Shown: in pieces, positions 1 through 19,512 of the stretch
How the letters are laid out: each line of letters opens with the position of its first letter
Position numbering within the stretch: the stretch's first letter is position 1
From: Nissolia schottii
Lineage: Eukaryota > Streptophyta > Magnoliopsida > Fabales > Fabaceae
NCBI GenBank assembly: GCA_003254905.1
Contig: QANU01045287.1
Location: 305,750 to 369,749 of the forward strand
Direction of reading: 5' to 3'
DNA: 64,000 nt
Translations under genes and position numbers: made by a program
Notes under the pieces: generated by a model
What the model was told of the DNA's origin: nothing
The model's database searches: none
The model's input: only the letters and a program-made list of their open reading frames with translations

Positions 1-866
1 CGTGAGGTGCTCCTGTGGGTCTGAGGTTCCATCATAGGCTTTTGCAGTTTGAGGGAGCGTGAAGTTCTTTGGCGGGTTAACGCAAAAAATTTCGTCGGAG
101 AACGGGCTGTCGTTCACAACGGTTCCTTCATACCTCCGTTGTCGCTCGGAGCCTCGGGTTGGGTCCGAGTGGACGGAACCTTTAGAGTCTGAATCTACAG
201 TCCGTCTCGGAGAGTTTTTGTGTCGGCTATGCCGCTCACGGTGGCTTGTGTGCTGGGAATGCCGAGATGGGACTGGGGAGTGTCGTCGAGGAGGACTTTC
301 GCGTTGTCGCCTTGGGGAAGGTGTCCTGTTGGACCTCCTTCACTTCGGGGCTGGGGATGGGGTCCTCATTCTACTCCTGTCGTACTGGGGGGTAGGGGAC
401 CTTTCCCGAGTGTGGGGCCTAGGGTGGTCCTCACGCTGCAAAAAGGTAGGTTTCCTATTGTCCCCTATTTGGTCTTGATCCCGTCGCTCCTTTTTCCTTG
501 GTTTGTCTCTCCGCTCCAAAGCCTTGAGACGTCATTCCTGTTGTTTGATGAGTTCTTGGAGTCCAAGGATAACCTCGTAGGGGTCCGGGTTGTGCTGAGA
601 GTTCGGAACGACCACCTGGGATGGGATATGTCGTCCGTTAGGTTCTCAATGATTCACATCGTTTTCCCCTATTATGGACGCGAGTAGTCCATCCCGAGGG
701 TTAAGTTCCTGGTGCTGCGAGTTCTTGCCTTCCCCTTGAGGGATCTCTTGTCGGACTTGGGGGGAGGGGGGTTCGCAGCGATGTTGTTGGCTTCCATCAG
801 GGCACCAGTAGAGGGTGGTAGGCTGACACTTACGAGTTAGTATCACGTCCCCACAGACGGCGCCAA
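1..866 (-). mobile_element. Ty3/gypsy LTR retrotransposon, internal 5' part (partial, cut by window edge)
   Basis: Read on the minus strand, a primer-binding-site-like stretch starting TGGCGCCGT follows directly after the LTR at 867-1488. This resembles the tRNA-Asp-type site of plant Tat/Athila-class Ty3 elements. Further left the minus strand encodes a basic, Pro/Ser/Arg-rich stretch and, near the window edge, a motif like the N-terminal part of Ty3/gypsy gag (AYDGTSDPQEHL). The rest of the element lies outside the window. It is treated as a fossil; family assignment is by motif only. Confidence 0.75.
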
Positions 867-1488
867 TGTTCACAAGTAATTCGTAAAGGGTACGCGGTTA
901 CCTGGACAGTAAGAAAGGCGCCTTGACGGAAGCTCGAGGTCTGAGGGCGAAAGCTCTGAGCGGGTTCGGGGACTCGGATGAGAGCTCCAAGCTGGTTCCT
1001 TTCGGAGAGAGTGCGGCGGCGGGGTGTACCTGCAAAGGCACTCTGACGCTCAAGTAAGCACAGGGATTAGGAGAGTATTCTATGAGTAGAATGAGAGGTA
1101 CCTAGTGACCCGAGGGGTGGTGTGCTTTTATAGACGAGCTTGGAGTGCAAAGATAGAGGTAAGATAGAGATAAAACGAGGGGGTTTACTTATCTCCCCCT
1201 GGTTTATCTTTCCCCGCTTATCCAGGAGTTGGTTGCGGATTGGGGAGAAGAGGTCACTGCTACCTTCTCTTAGCCTTGTTGGGCCGAACGGGGTTCGGAG
1301 CTTTTGGGCTTGCGACCTTCTCCTCTTCTAATTGTCACGAGGCTCCCTCTCTTTGGGCCAGTCTAACCAGGTGGGGAGAGCCTCTTCTCCTCCTTAGCAG
1401 GTTGGGCTCATCGGGCCTTTTAGAGAACGGGAGCTCCTCCCCCTCTTAGAGGGCTATAGCTCTCGGACCCGGTTTTTAGCCCGTAACA
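867..1488 (-). repeat. 5' LTR of the Ty3/gypsy element
   Basis: This 622-bp block begins TGTTCAC and ends CGTAACA on the plus strand, giving the TGTT...AACA ends typical of LTRs. It directly abuts the primer-binding-like site. A minus-strand TATA box (CTATAAAAG, about 1126-1134) marks the U3/R border. GC content is clearly higher than in the neighbouring DNA. The target duplication cannot be checked because the partner end is outside the window. Confidence 0.75.
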
Positions 1489-2634
1489 GTATTGTTGAGG
1501 GTAAAGAGTTCATATATGTGAAAAATGATAAGAAGAAAGTGAGGGTTGTATGCATTAGTGACAAGTGTGGGTGGACGGTATTCCTGTCTTAATTAGAATA
1601 GCCTACTAAAGACTTTCAAATTAAGACATTCCAAAATGGACACACTTGTATTGTCACCCGTAGGAACAAGATGGCAAATAGAGAATGGGTAGCTTGCAAA
1701 TTGTAGATAGACTAAAAACTCAAAAAAATGAAGAAAAAGAAGCAATTGAGTACATGAGACAAAAATTTGGGGGGTAATTATGTGTGATAAGATAGTGTAT
1801 AGGATTTTTCAAAAGGCTACACAATTTATTGAAGGATATGAGAAGGAACAATATTCAAGGATTATAGAATACTTATTTGAGTTGAACATGAGTAATCAAG
1901 GGAGTACTACTCTGCTGAGTGTGGATCCCAGCGCTGAGAGCCCACCATTGTTTGATAATAAGATGTACATTTGCTTAGATGCTTATAAGAAAGGGTTCAA
2001 GGTTGGTTGCATACCATTGATTGGTCTAGATGGTCGTTTTCTAAAGGGTTATTATGGAGGAAAACTTTTGTCTGCTATGGACTAGGATGCTAACAATCAC
2101 TTTTATGTCATTGCATGTGATGTCGTTGATGGTGAGACAAAAGAGAATTGGAAGTGGTTTTTGCATCTTCTTCATGTAGATTTAGGGAATGCAAAATTAC
2201 ATGGTTGGAATTTTGTTTCAAACCAATAAAAGGTAAGTTTTTGTTTCTGTTATTACAATTTCTGTTATTTTATTAATTATGTTGTTATTTCAATTTTTGT
2301 TTGTTCTGTTATTTTATTAATTATGTTGTTATTTCAGTTTTTGTTTTTCTGTTAATTTTATTTCTATTAATTATTTACTTGTTGTTTGCATTTGCCGGGC
2401 TTAATTATTGCTTTAAAAGAAAGTAATGTAAAGTGCTCACTACATAAATTGTGTTGCACATTTGCAAGAATTTTTAAAAGAGATGGAAGGACAAGAAACT
2501 GAAGAATATGGTTTGGAAGTGTGCAAATTGCACCACTATTCCAAAATTCACCAGGAGCATGCAAAAGCTTATAAGGATGATGAAGACGCATGGGCATATA
2601 TGAATCAATTCAAGCCAAGAGTGTAGGTTAACGC

Positions 2635-4702
2635 TGTAATACCTTGAAACTTTGAGTTAGTAAGAATAAATTTATATTAGTTACGATGTAAAACTATGGT
2701 TACAACTATTTTAAAATTTAATCAGTATTTATTTGATCCTTATATTTAAAATTATTCAATATTCATCTATATTAATTTGATAACTAATATTACTAGTTAT
2801 TTTATCTTACTTGTATCTTACAATACCACAATACGATGCATACACATAATAGTAGTCATAAATTATCTCATGACAAGTTACCATTTTTTCTATTCCTTCT
2901 ACTCATAGGCTTTATGACCTATATGTCTTAAATTACCTATTTTATAATTAAAAAAATGAAGAAGAAGATCATTAGGTCACGTTAAATGCAATGTTTGTAA
3001 ACTTTTACTTTTACACTGTACGTTATGTGATATATATACATACATACATATATATATATATATATGTCTATGTATATGTATATGTATATGTTATATGTAT
3101 GCTACATATCATGCATTATATTCATCAAGAAAGTTAGTTCATGATATGACATGTTTTATAATTTCTGTATTATTTTTACATATTGTTCATCATTTGCATT
3201 AAGCTACTTATTATTATTTGTGTCAGCCTTAAAATTAAATTAAAGACTTGGTGGCTTGTGTTTCAACTAAACATGCCAAATAACAGTAGCTAAAATGACA
3301 AATAACTAACACGTTTAATATTATGTTTAAAAAGAAAACACAAAACAAAGCGTGATTAAAAAACTTACAAAGGATTCAAACATGGGGAACAAACTTACTA
3401 TAAAAATCAATAATGAATGATAGAAAGAAAATGATGGAACATGTTAGGCATACTCCTTGTCCAATTTCTTCTATAAAAGACTGAGCCTTTTATGTAGTTT
3501 TTCATTAGTATGATAAGTAAAAGATTTCCTTAGATTTCCTTTCCTTGCGTCTGTGTGTGAGTAAGGAACGAGAGAAAAATAATTGTGAGGTATATTACTT
3601 GTGAGACTCTTGAATCAAGAATGAAGAACAATATTCCACAGAAGTTATCAAGGAAGGACGTGAGAGTTCCGGTGACTCCAGGTGAGTGATGGTTTCTCAT
3701 GACCTATTTCAACGGCCATTAATAATTATTTTCATGAATGATATTTTAGAACGATTAAAGTTTATGATATACCTTTATGAGAATATTATCATAAAATATT
3801 TTAGAATGTCCAAGGAAGATCAGTTTAAGAAATACTTTATGAAAAATAATGAATTCACGATACATTTTTGTTTACACGTGAAACTATTTGATAGTAAGTA
3901 AAACATTGCATGTGTTTCATGACAAGTATTATGATTTTTAGAGATTATTATCGTAATGATAAAATGAATGTGTAAGCTTTGACTGCAAGTATCTAGATTA
4001 GAACTATATGTTGGCAACAACCTATGTTGACCCTGGTACTTTGTAGGCATATCGTGACGCCCGGGCATGTATCACATCATGAGGCATGGGCAAATAGCAT
4101 ATCGTGAGGCTTGGGCAGTTAAATTTTAAGCATACCGTGAGGCTCGGGCATGACTCTAAGACACATCTCTCCAGATATATAGAAGTTTGAAAATTGTCAT
4201 TATTATTATTATTGATATTATTATTATTAGTAGAAATTATTGCATTGTGAGTTCCATGCTTGTTTATGTCCTACATGAGTCGTGAAGTTTTGTCATTCAC
4301 TGAGTTTGATGATTCACCCCTCATCTCATTATTTTTCAAATAGTGTTGTTGGTCTAAAATAAGCCTTTATAGTCTAGTTCAATTGTTAGTGGTGAGCTCC
4401 ATTTTGTGGTGAAACTATTTGCTATTTTATTTATGTCTAGAGTGCTCCAAAGTTACATAGATAGGAATACATTATTTTCATGTATTGTTATGCATATATT
4501 CTATTCTAGTTTTCCCTTTAAAATTTGTAAGTGATTTATTTGTCGAGATGTGGCTTATGGATTTATTTATTTATGAAAGGATTTCAATTAAGTTACTTAA
4601 TTTTTTTATTAAATAATCACATTTTTACATAAATTACGATCAGAGACTTGCATAAGGGATCATATCTCCCATGTGTTGGTCATGACTTTTTGGGTCATGA
4701 CA
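2635..4702 (+). repeat. Solo LTR inserted in the MULE, probable Ty3/gypsy chromovirus type
   Basis: The block starts TGTAATACC and ends GGGTCATGACA, about 2.07 kb. It is flanked by AACGC (2630-2634) and AAGGC (4703-4707), a 5-bp target duplication with one mismatch. Removing it joins FKPRV to KAHISHWPQVDIL of the MULE transposase. A TATA box (CTATAAAAG, 3471-3479) gives plus orientation. A CACTGAGTTTGATGATTCACC stretch near 4298 resembles legume Tekay/Del-type LTRs. No internal region or second LTR is present, so it looks like a recombined solo LTR, old enough for the duplication to have drifted. Confidence 0.75.
4043..4153 (+). repeat. Short imperfect GC-rich direct repeats inside the solo LTR
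   Basis: Four diverged copies of a unit like GCATATCGTGAGGCTCGGGCA lie within about 110 bp, spaced unevenly by 5-20 bases of AT-rich sequence. They stand out by GC content from the rest of the LTR and lie in its transcribed half. Confidence 0.6.
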
Positions 4703-6291
4703 AAGGCACATATTAGTCATTGGCCACAAGTGGATATCTTGACTAATAATACATGTAAATCACGGAATAGTTCAATTGTCAATTATAGGTATAAACCTAT
4801 ATTAACAATATGTGAGGAACTCAGAGAGTATGTAATGAGGAAGATGGTTGATCATATCAAGGTGTTGGGCACTTACACTGGTCCAATCTCTAGTACAACA
4901 AAAAAGGCTTGGGATGCAGTTGTGTCTTAAACGGGGGTGTGTATCCAATGGTGATCCAATCATGTCGAGATATGAGGTGCAACATGGATCTACTAGGATT
5001 AATGTAAGTTTAGTGGATGAAGCATGTACATTTAACTTCTAGTAACTTACTAGTAAGTAAATCCGAACCAACCTCTTTTATGCCCTAATTGGTATTTGTT
5101 AGGTGTATTATTTTGTAACTACATAGTCATTGTGCTTAATTGGTATTTCATAGGTTTAGCATGTGAACATGTCATTACTGCCATTTATGCCAAACATGAG
5201 AGAGCTGAGGAGCATGTCCATCAATGACAGAAGATGGATGTCTTTAAGGCCACTTATGCACATTACATACAACCTGTAAATAGTGTGAGTATTGACCCAT
5301 GCAGTGGGGTCTAAGTTACTTCCACCACAAATCAAATGACCCATTGGTAGCCCAAAAAATTATAGGAAGAAGGATTCAACTGAGGAGTACTTGGAAGTGG
5401 TGGAAAGAAACTGAGAGACCATTGGGGGGTTTACGTGCACCAAATGTGGGAAAGAAGGACACTGTGCCTAGACTTGTAAGGAACCCCCTATTTATGGACC
5501 ACATAAAAGGCCAAAGAAGAAGAAGACCAAAGGACCCAATGCCTCACATAACCAAGGACAAGAAGAGATATCAAACTCACAATCTATCCCCTTGTGAAAA
5601 TCCAATCTTAGGTTAGGATTAACTTGGGCATTGTTTATTTTGTTCAAGGTTTTCTCAGGGTATTTACAAATATCGTTTGGGACTAATTAGTCCTTTTTTT
5701 TTGGTTAATTTTTAGGGATCAATGTGGGCAAAATTTTTCATAATGTTTGATTGAAAACAACTTTAGCAAGTGAATGGAAGTGACCCCCTAAGCTCTAGAA
5801 GCTGTCCTACAAGCTCCAGAAGTTGATCCACAAGATCCACCATATCAGAAAAAAAAAAAAAAAGATAAGAAGAAGAAAACTAGTAGCAACTCAGCCAACA
5901 TTGCACCATCTCAAGAAGAAAGTCCCATTTCATAATATGCACCATTGGCAATTGTTATTGAAGAAGTGCTTTGTGGTCTCCTACATTTAGGCCACCACCC
6001 AAAAGGCCACCAATATGGACAACAAATCCTACTGTAAGTGTCAGATATATCCATGTCATTTATTTGCATTTTTTGTTGGTTGATGAGTTTAGTGAAATGA
6101 TTTGGATTTTATTTATTTATGCAAATCTTATAGGCATAATAGCCAAGGGGAAGGATGTAGACCACATCTCTTAGTCCACCATTTGCATGCATTGGAAAAG
6201 TTGGATGGATGCTACCAACACCTATCTTTGTAGGACCACAACCTAATTCCTTTGTTCCTACAACATCCTAAGCATTATTCAATGTTTCTGC

Positions 6292-8331
6292 TGTCACTTC
6301 CCATCTTAAGACGTGACTGCACGTAGGGCTACTACTCTATGGAAGCACTGACGTGACATACTAAAGCATGTAATAAATGCATATGCTAAATAAATACTGG
6401 TTACTTCTTTTAATTAACAACTGAAAACTGATTAATAACTGAAAACTGTTTACATAGTATCTGAACTAAAATATAAATGGATTATAAAGTAGTAATATCT
6501 GAACTAAAGTTCATGATAAACTGCTATGGACCCTGCTCTAGATGTTTGGAGCATAACTATTAAAATATTCTTCGTAGACCCCACTGCGAAGTGGAGCTTA
6601 CCACTGACGTTGGATACTCGCTACTACTGGACGAGGGGGCTGTCCTCACTATCCTCAGCCGAACCTGAAATGGTTTGATAGAGGGGTGAGTTGTCAACTC
6701 AGTGGTGGGTACCTCGGTACCACACACAAAGCATGTACTGCAGACAATGTCACGACATATGCCTACTTATATATAACTGAAGAGATAAGTACAATAATAA
6801 ATATATGACATAACTACATTCATTGAATGGTTTAACGAACTGCATATATACTAAAAAATTGCGTATACAGAAATAAATTGATTTAAACTGGACAACTGGA
6901 TAACTACTAGATAAACTGAACTGGTAACTAAAGTTGTACATATGCCCACGTCCTTGGCGAAGGAGCATGATTCAAGGGAGTCGCAGCTTGATCTTACTTC
7001 ACAAGGAATAATTCCAGGTGATTCAGGTACGCACGCAACCCGGATACCCGTGAGGGTAAGCATACCCTAAGTCTGAGGAGCCTGACGCTTGGGGTGTGAT
7101 AAGGCACCCATGCCGTAACTAGGGAGCCTAGCACTCATAAACTGGCAGGGCCATGTATGCTGTAACTGGTGGGTCTAGTTTATGAGTTCGTAAGACCTCG
7201 TACTATTCTAGGTTATCTGTTCTATTATTTACTGTTTGTGAAGTCTTTTATGGGCAGTGTCTTAATTACCCAAGTTGTTAAGACCTAAAATTACTGATTA
7301 GGACAAGAGTGTCATAGTTAAATAATCTCTGCTTATTAATCCGACTTGAGGGGTAAAGTCCCATACTTATGACAAGATTCCCAAGTAAAAGAGGTGTGTC
7401 GCAGCAGACATCTTAAGTACCAAGTCTTACCTTAGCCTGAACTTACCTTCGTTAGGGTCCATGCCTGAGTCGGAGTCTTTATTATTAATTTTTATGTATA
7501 AACTTAGCTTATCATCTCTAAGGATAAGGTAACTAGGGGTTTAGGCCTCTGTCCTAACATAACATGACATAATATATAACATAACATACTGTAACATGAC
7601 ATATAACATCGCACCCATAGTTTGGCATACATAGCAATTACTGATCATCCATGTATCTGACTAACATATTATAACTAATTGAATTATTTACTAAGCCCCT
7701 AGCATGCAATGGGATAATTGACTCGATTGGTAGACCACCAAAGTGGGACCACAGAAGCACTGGAACCGCCACTCACTTGGAAAGTCGCGTAGAGGAGGAA
7801 CGTTGGTACTGGGAGCTCCTAACAGCATGGCGTTGGCACCTGAAAAGCCAACCAAAACCCCTATAAGAAACCCATACATCAAAACTTTAAAATGGTAGGC
7901 CTCGAATTAGCGATTCTCGCATCGCTACAGCGCTCTGGCATTGCCATGGCATCCTGTGGACCACCGTGGGCCACCACCAACACGGCGACGGCGCCGGAGC
8001 CTACTACCTAAGTCATCCTAAAAGAAGGAATGACTACCTACCAAGTGAGAAAGAATTGAGCAGAACTTTTCTAGAAGGGAAAAAAGAGTCTGAACTGAGC
8101 GGGTTGGAATGGAGGGAGGAAAACTCTATATATAGGTGAAGAAGTGGCCAAACAGACGGGGCTGGGCCTTAGAAAATGCACCTAAATTGAAAAAACGTGG
8201 AGCTGACACGGCGAGTGTCTCGTGCAAGTTACTGATGCATCTCACACGAGACACCTTGCCCAGAATGTCTCGTGCGAGTTGCTTGGGAGTCTCATGCGAG
8301 ATGCCTCTTGGGCCTGCTGAGGGTTGCTACA
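6292..8331 (-). repeat. Second solo LTR inserted in the MULE, probable chromovirus type, minus orientation
   Basis: On the plus strand it begins TGTCACTTCCC and ends GGTTGCTACA, 2.04 kb. The flanks are TCTGC (6287-6291) and TCTAC (8332-8336), a 5-bp duplication with one mismatch. A minus-strand TATA box (CTATATATAG, 8126-8135) gives the orientation. The minus strand carries CCACTGAGTTGACAACTCAC near 6690-6715, the same kind of signature as in the LTR at 2635-4702. No internal region is present. Confidence 0.7.
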
Positions 8332-8520
8332 TCTACAAGCCCACAAGCACATGCACTAGCTCTTGCAACATCCCAAGCACTATCTCTTGCCCTTGCAACA
8401 TCCCAAGCACCGTCCTTTGCCCCTACACCATCCTAACCAAGCACCCCTGGAGGAGTTTCCACAGTTACTGGAACATTATGGGATATAACCAACATTGTTC
8501 AAGTTTATTCTAACCCCTAT

Positions 8521-8822
8521 TTTTGGAGAGAAGAAGAAGTGAAATTGCATCCAGATTGCTTGTTTTTTTGTATAGGGTTGGGTGTTTAGTTAGGAAGTTA
8601 GGAAATGAACTCATTTGTTTTTTGTTGGGCTATATTGGATTTGATTTGGATATATCGTAGCCATATTGTTTAGATAAAAAAAGTGTAATGCCATGGCTTA
8701 GGTTCTATACTTTATGTGTTTTGTAATGAATTGGATTTAGGTAAATTTTGTTAACTTTAATGTGGTTAATGCCACAAGTGCTATACTTAATGAACTTGAA
8801 GTTGTTAATCATAGCTTGCATG
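8521..8822. other. Non-coding flank of the MULE relic
   Basis: AT-rich DNA following the last Pro/Ser/Cys-rich transposase-like stretch. No convincing reading frame or terminal inverted repeat is seen; it may be the MULE 3' region. Confidence 0.4.
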
Positions 8823-9090
8823 ATGAAGCTTATTCATTACTTCATGTTTGAATACAAGGGCTAAATGCCAAATCCATTGCATTTCTTGCATTAAATATAG
8901 CTTGTATAGATTACAACCACAAAAGGCATTACTTTGTGCTTAATTATTCATTACTTGCATACTTAATGCCACATGTGTTACAGCAAAATGAAGCTTATTC
9001 ATTATTTCATGATTGATTACAATGGCTAATTGCCAAATCCATTACATTTCTTGCATTAAATATAGCTTCCATACATTACATCCACAAAAG
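8823..9090. repeat. Two-copy direct repeat of about 103 bp (period 165 bp)
   Basis: The segments 8823-8925 and 8988-9090 align over their whole length with about ten mismatches. Both begin ATGAAGCTTATTCATTA and end CCACAAAAG. A shorter related stretch (TTAATGCCACA) precedes each copy at different distances. The origin is unknown; it could be subterminal repeats of the neighbouring transposon. Confidence 0.75.
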
Positions 9091-9219
9091 ATAACGTGCT
9101 AATATGAAACAGTACTTCTTACAACCTAAGCCATCGTAGCCATATGCATGGTTCACTACAACCATTGGTCCCACCAGCTTAAATTTACTCATTTTACCTA
9201 AAGCTTCATAATAGAAACA

Positions 9220-9601
9220 AGGGTTAAATATGTTTTTGGTCTCTGAAAAATTACAAATTTTGAATTTTACCCTTGAAAATGTTTTTGTTAGAAAATTGTC
9301 CCCGACAAATTATTTTGGTAGGATTTAGTCCATGTTGTCAAGTTGGATCGTTAACTGCTAATGTAACAGCTAACTTGGCAAAGTAGCAGGCCATGTCTCC
9401 ATATAAAATTGGCATGTGACATTGCACGTGACCTGCTACATGGCCAAGTTTATTGTCACGTCAGTAGTTAACGATTCAACTTGACGATATGGACTAAATC
9501 TGACCAAAAAAATTTGTAAGTGACTATTTCCTAACAAAAAATCTTTTAGAGTAAAATACAAATTTTGTAAATTTTTAGGAATTAAAAACATATTTAACCC
9601 T
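9220..9601. mobile_element. Foldback MITE
   Basis: The 382-bp segment starts AGGGTTAAATATGTTTTTGG and ends with its complement (AAAACATATTTAACCCT). The two halves remain imperfectly complementary far inward: CAAGTTGGATCGTTAACT on the left pairs with AGTTAACGATTCAACTTG on the right. The ends are a very common legume MITE terminus. The flanks (ATAGAAACA / ATAAACAAT) do not give a clean duplication, so the superfamily is not fixed. Confidence 0.75.
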
Positions 9602-9886
9602 ATAAACAATGACTACAATACTTATAAAAAACAACATCGCAAACTCAACCAAACTAACAAGTTTCAACCAACTAACATAATTTTATAACCTAGTCAAATC
9701 CATTTGCCATTGCAGTTACCATTCATTTGAATGTTCCTTCACCCTTTTCAACATTGTTATCGTTACCATGGTTATCAAATCATAGTTATTCGCCCGTGAA
9801 AAAAATTACATGCAAGAAGCCCTTGTTTATTTTGCAATTATGTTCAAAATGCATGTCATATTAGATCACATTAATGGAAATCAATT

Positions 9887-10153
9887 TCATGTGTTGAGCA
9901 AATAATTAAAAAAGGGATATAAATGAAGAACTTTGTAATGTGGACATCCCCAAAAATTTTTGTTAGGGTTAAAAACAGTCTTTGAGATCCTCAGCTTTGA
10001 ATGAACTCCACATATGTACAACGGACGAAAAACCCCTTGACTAAGACTTGCAATGTTCCCACTCTTGCTATTAGTAGCCTCATGTGTTGCTTGTCTTCTT
10101 TGCCGTTGTTTTAGAGTTCCTAAGCTACTTGCACTTTGCATTTTTTTTGGCAA
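9887..10153 (-). pseudogene. GRF-type zinc-finger-like fragment
   Basis: The minus strand encodes an 88-residue stretch. Residues about 43-74 read RPLYICGVHSKLRISKT followed by NPNKNFWGCPHYK. This matches the first half of plant GRF zinc fingers (CxCG, then RTSKTxxNPGRxFWGC). One of the usual cysteines is replaced (YICG instead of CxCG), and the second half with the last Cys and the acidic/coiled-coil tail is not seen. Such short GRF proteins are often repeat-associated in plants. It is a fragment or diverged gene, function unknown. Confidence 0.35.
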
Positions 10154-10942
10154 TCTTGATTTCTTAGGGTATGCAATTTTACCTTACAATTTTATCTTTT
10201 TTTTGCACTTGCAGTTCCGAGAAGAAGAAGATGCATATATAAGAGAGCATAATGAAGAAGATGACCATTTGGGGATTGATTTGAGCACTTTTTTCTTGTG
10301 CTCAAAATGAAGCTGTTTTGGTGAAGGGCAAAATGGCGTGGTTTTGTTAAGTGGGTAGGGCATCACGGTGAGTAGGAAAGAGAAGTTATGGTGAAAAGGA
10401 AAGAGATGACATAAAATGAAGGGATTAAGTGTCATCCCAGTTTTAGTCAATAGTCTCAGTGACAGATAGACTAATAGACTAATGTGGGTAACGCTTTAAA
10501 ACTTTAGAGGTTTAGTGGATACTTTTTTTTAGGGACCTAATTGATATTTATCCTAATTTTTCAAAATCTAGTTAACACTTTTTTAAAAAATATATTTAAT
10601 TCTTTTATATACTTATTTAAACATCATACATATAAAAATATTTAATTAAATGTCTATGATAAAGTTACTACATAAAAATTAAACTCAACTTTTGTTTTGG
10701 TTAATTTTTTTTTAAAAAACAGTTTTTTTTTTTTAACATTACAATCAAATAAGTTAGTTAAAAAGACTTGGGGTATAAAATGATGAATCAAATACTTAAA
10801 TCCTAAGCTTTGCTTTGTTCTCGGGTCATAAACATATTAGGCAGCACCATCTCTCTCCCGCGCAGGCAGCACCCGATCCATTTCCCCAATTCCAACTGCG
10901 AAGAAGCTGCATACATAGATCCATCTGGTTCACCCCCTAAAT
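10154..10942. promoter_or_regulatory. Upstream region of NSF
   Basis: The DNA is AT-rich with T and A runs. The last 100 bases are CT- and C-rich and look like the 5' UTR of NSF. No confident TATA box was found, as is common for housekeeping genes. Confidence 0.4.

Positions 10943-19512
<8,570 letters not shown>

Larger units (their letters stand above)
1493..8520 (+). mobile_element. Mutator-like (MULE/MuDR) transposase relic, split in three by LTR insertions
   Basis: Three plus-strand stretches (about 1493-2634, 4703-6291, 8332-8520) together follow the order of a plant MuDR transposase. First comes the N-terminal DNA-binding-like part (KVRVVCISDKCGW, then FQNGHTC). Next is the MULE catalytic core (GCIPLIGLDGRFLKGYYGG, then DVVDGETKENWKWFL), followed by the region with DILTNNTCKSRNSSI and KPILTICEELREYVMRK. 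Last are a SWIM-like GLACEHVITAIYAKHE and a zinc-knuckle-like CTKCGKEGHCA. In-frame stops (for example just after the core near 2083) and frame changes show it is dead. A TGG-to-TAG change is likely at the first LTR junction. No terminal inverted repeats were located. Confidence 0.8.

Noticed and set aside
646-873. Minus-strand frame at the left edge considered as a host gene
   Set aside because: It is continuous with the primer-binding-like and gag-like region of an LTR element.
3686-3901. Short frame near 3.7 kb
   Set aside because: Lies wholly within the solo LTR, with no protein resemblance.
4043-4153. Repeat-spacer pattern considered as a CRISPR-like array
   Set aside because: Units are diverged and spacers irregular; this is a plant LTR.
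8136-8513. 125-residue plus-strand frame
   Set aside because: It straddles the LTR end and the MULE tail, so it is a chance fusion and not a gene.
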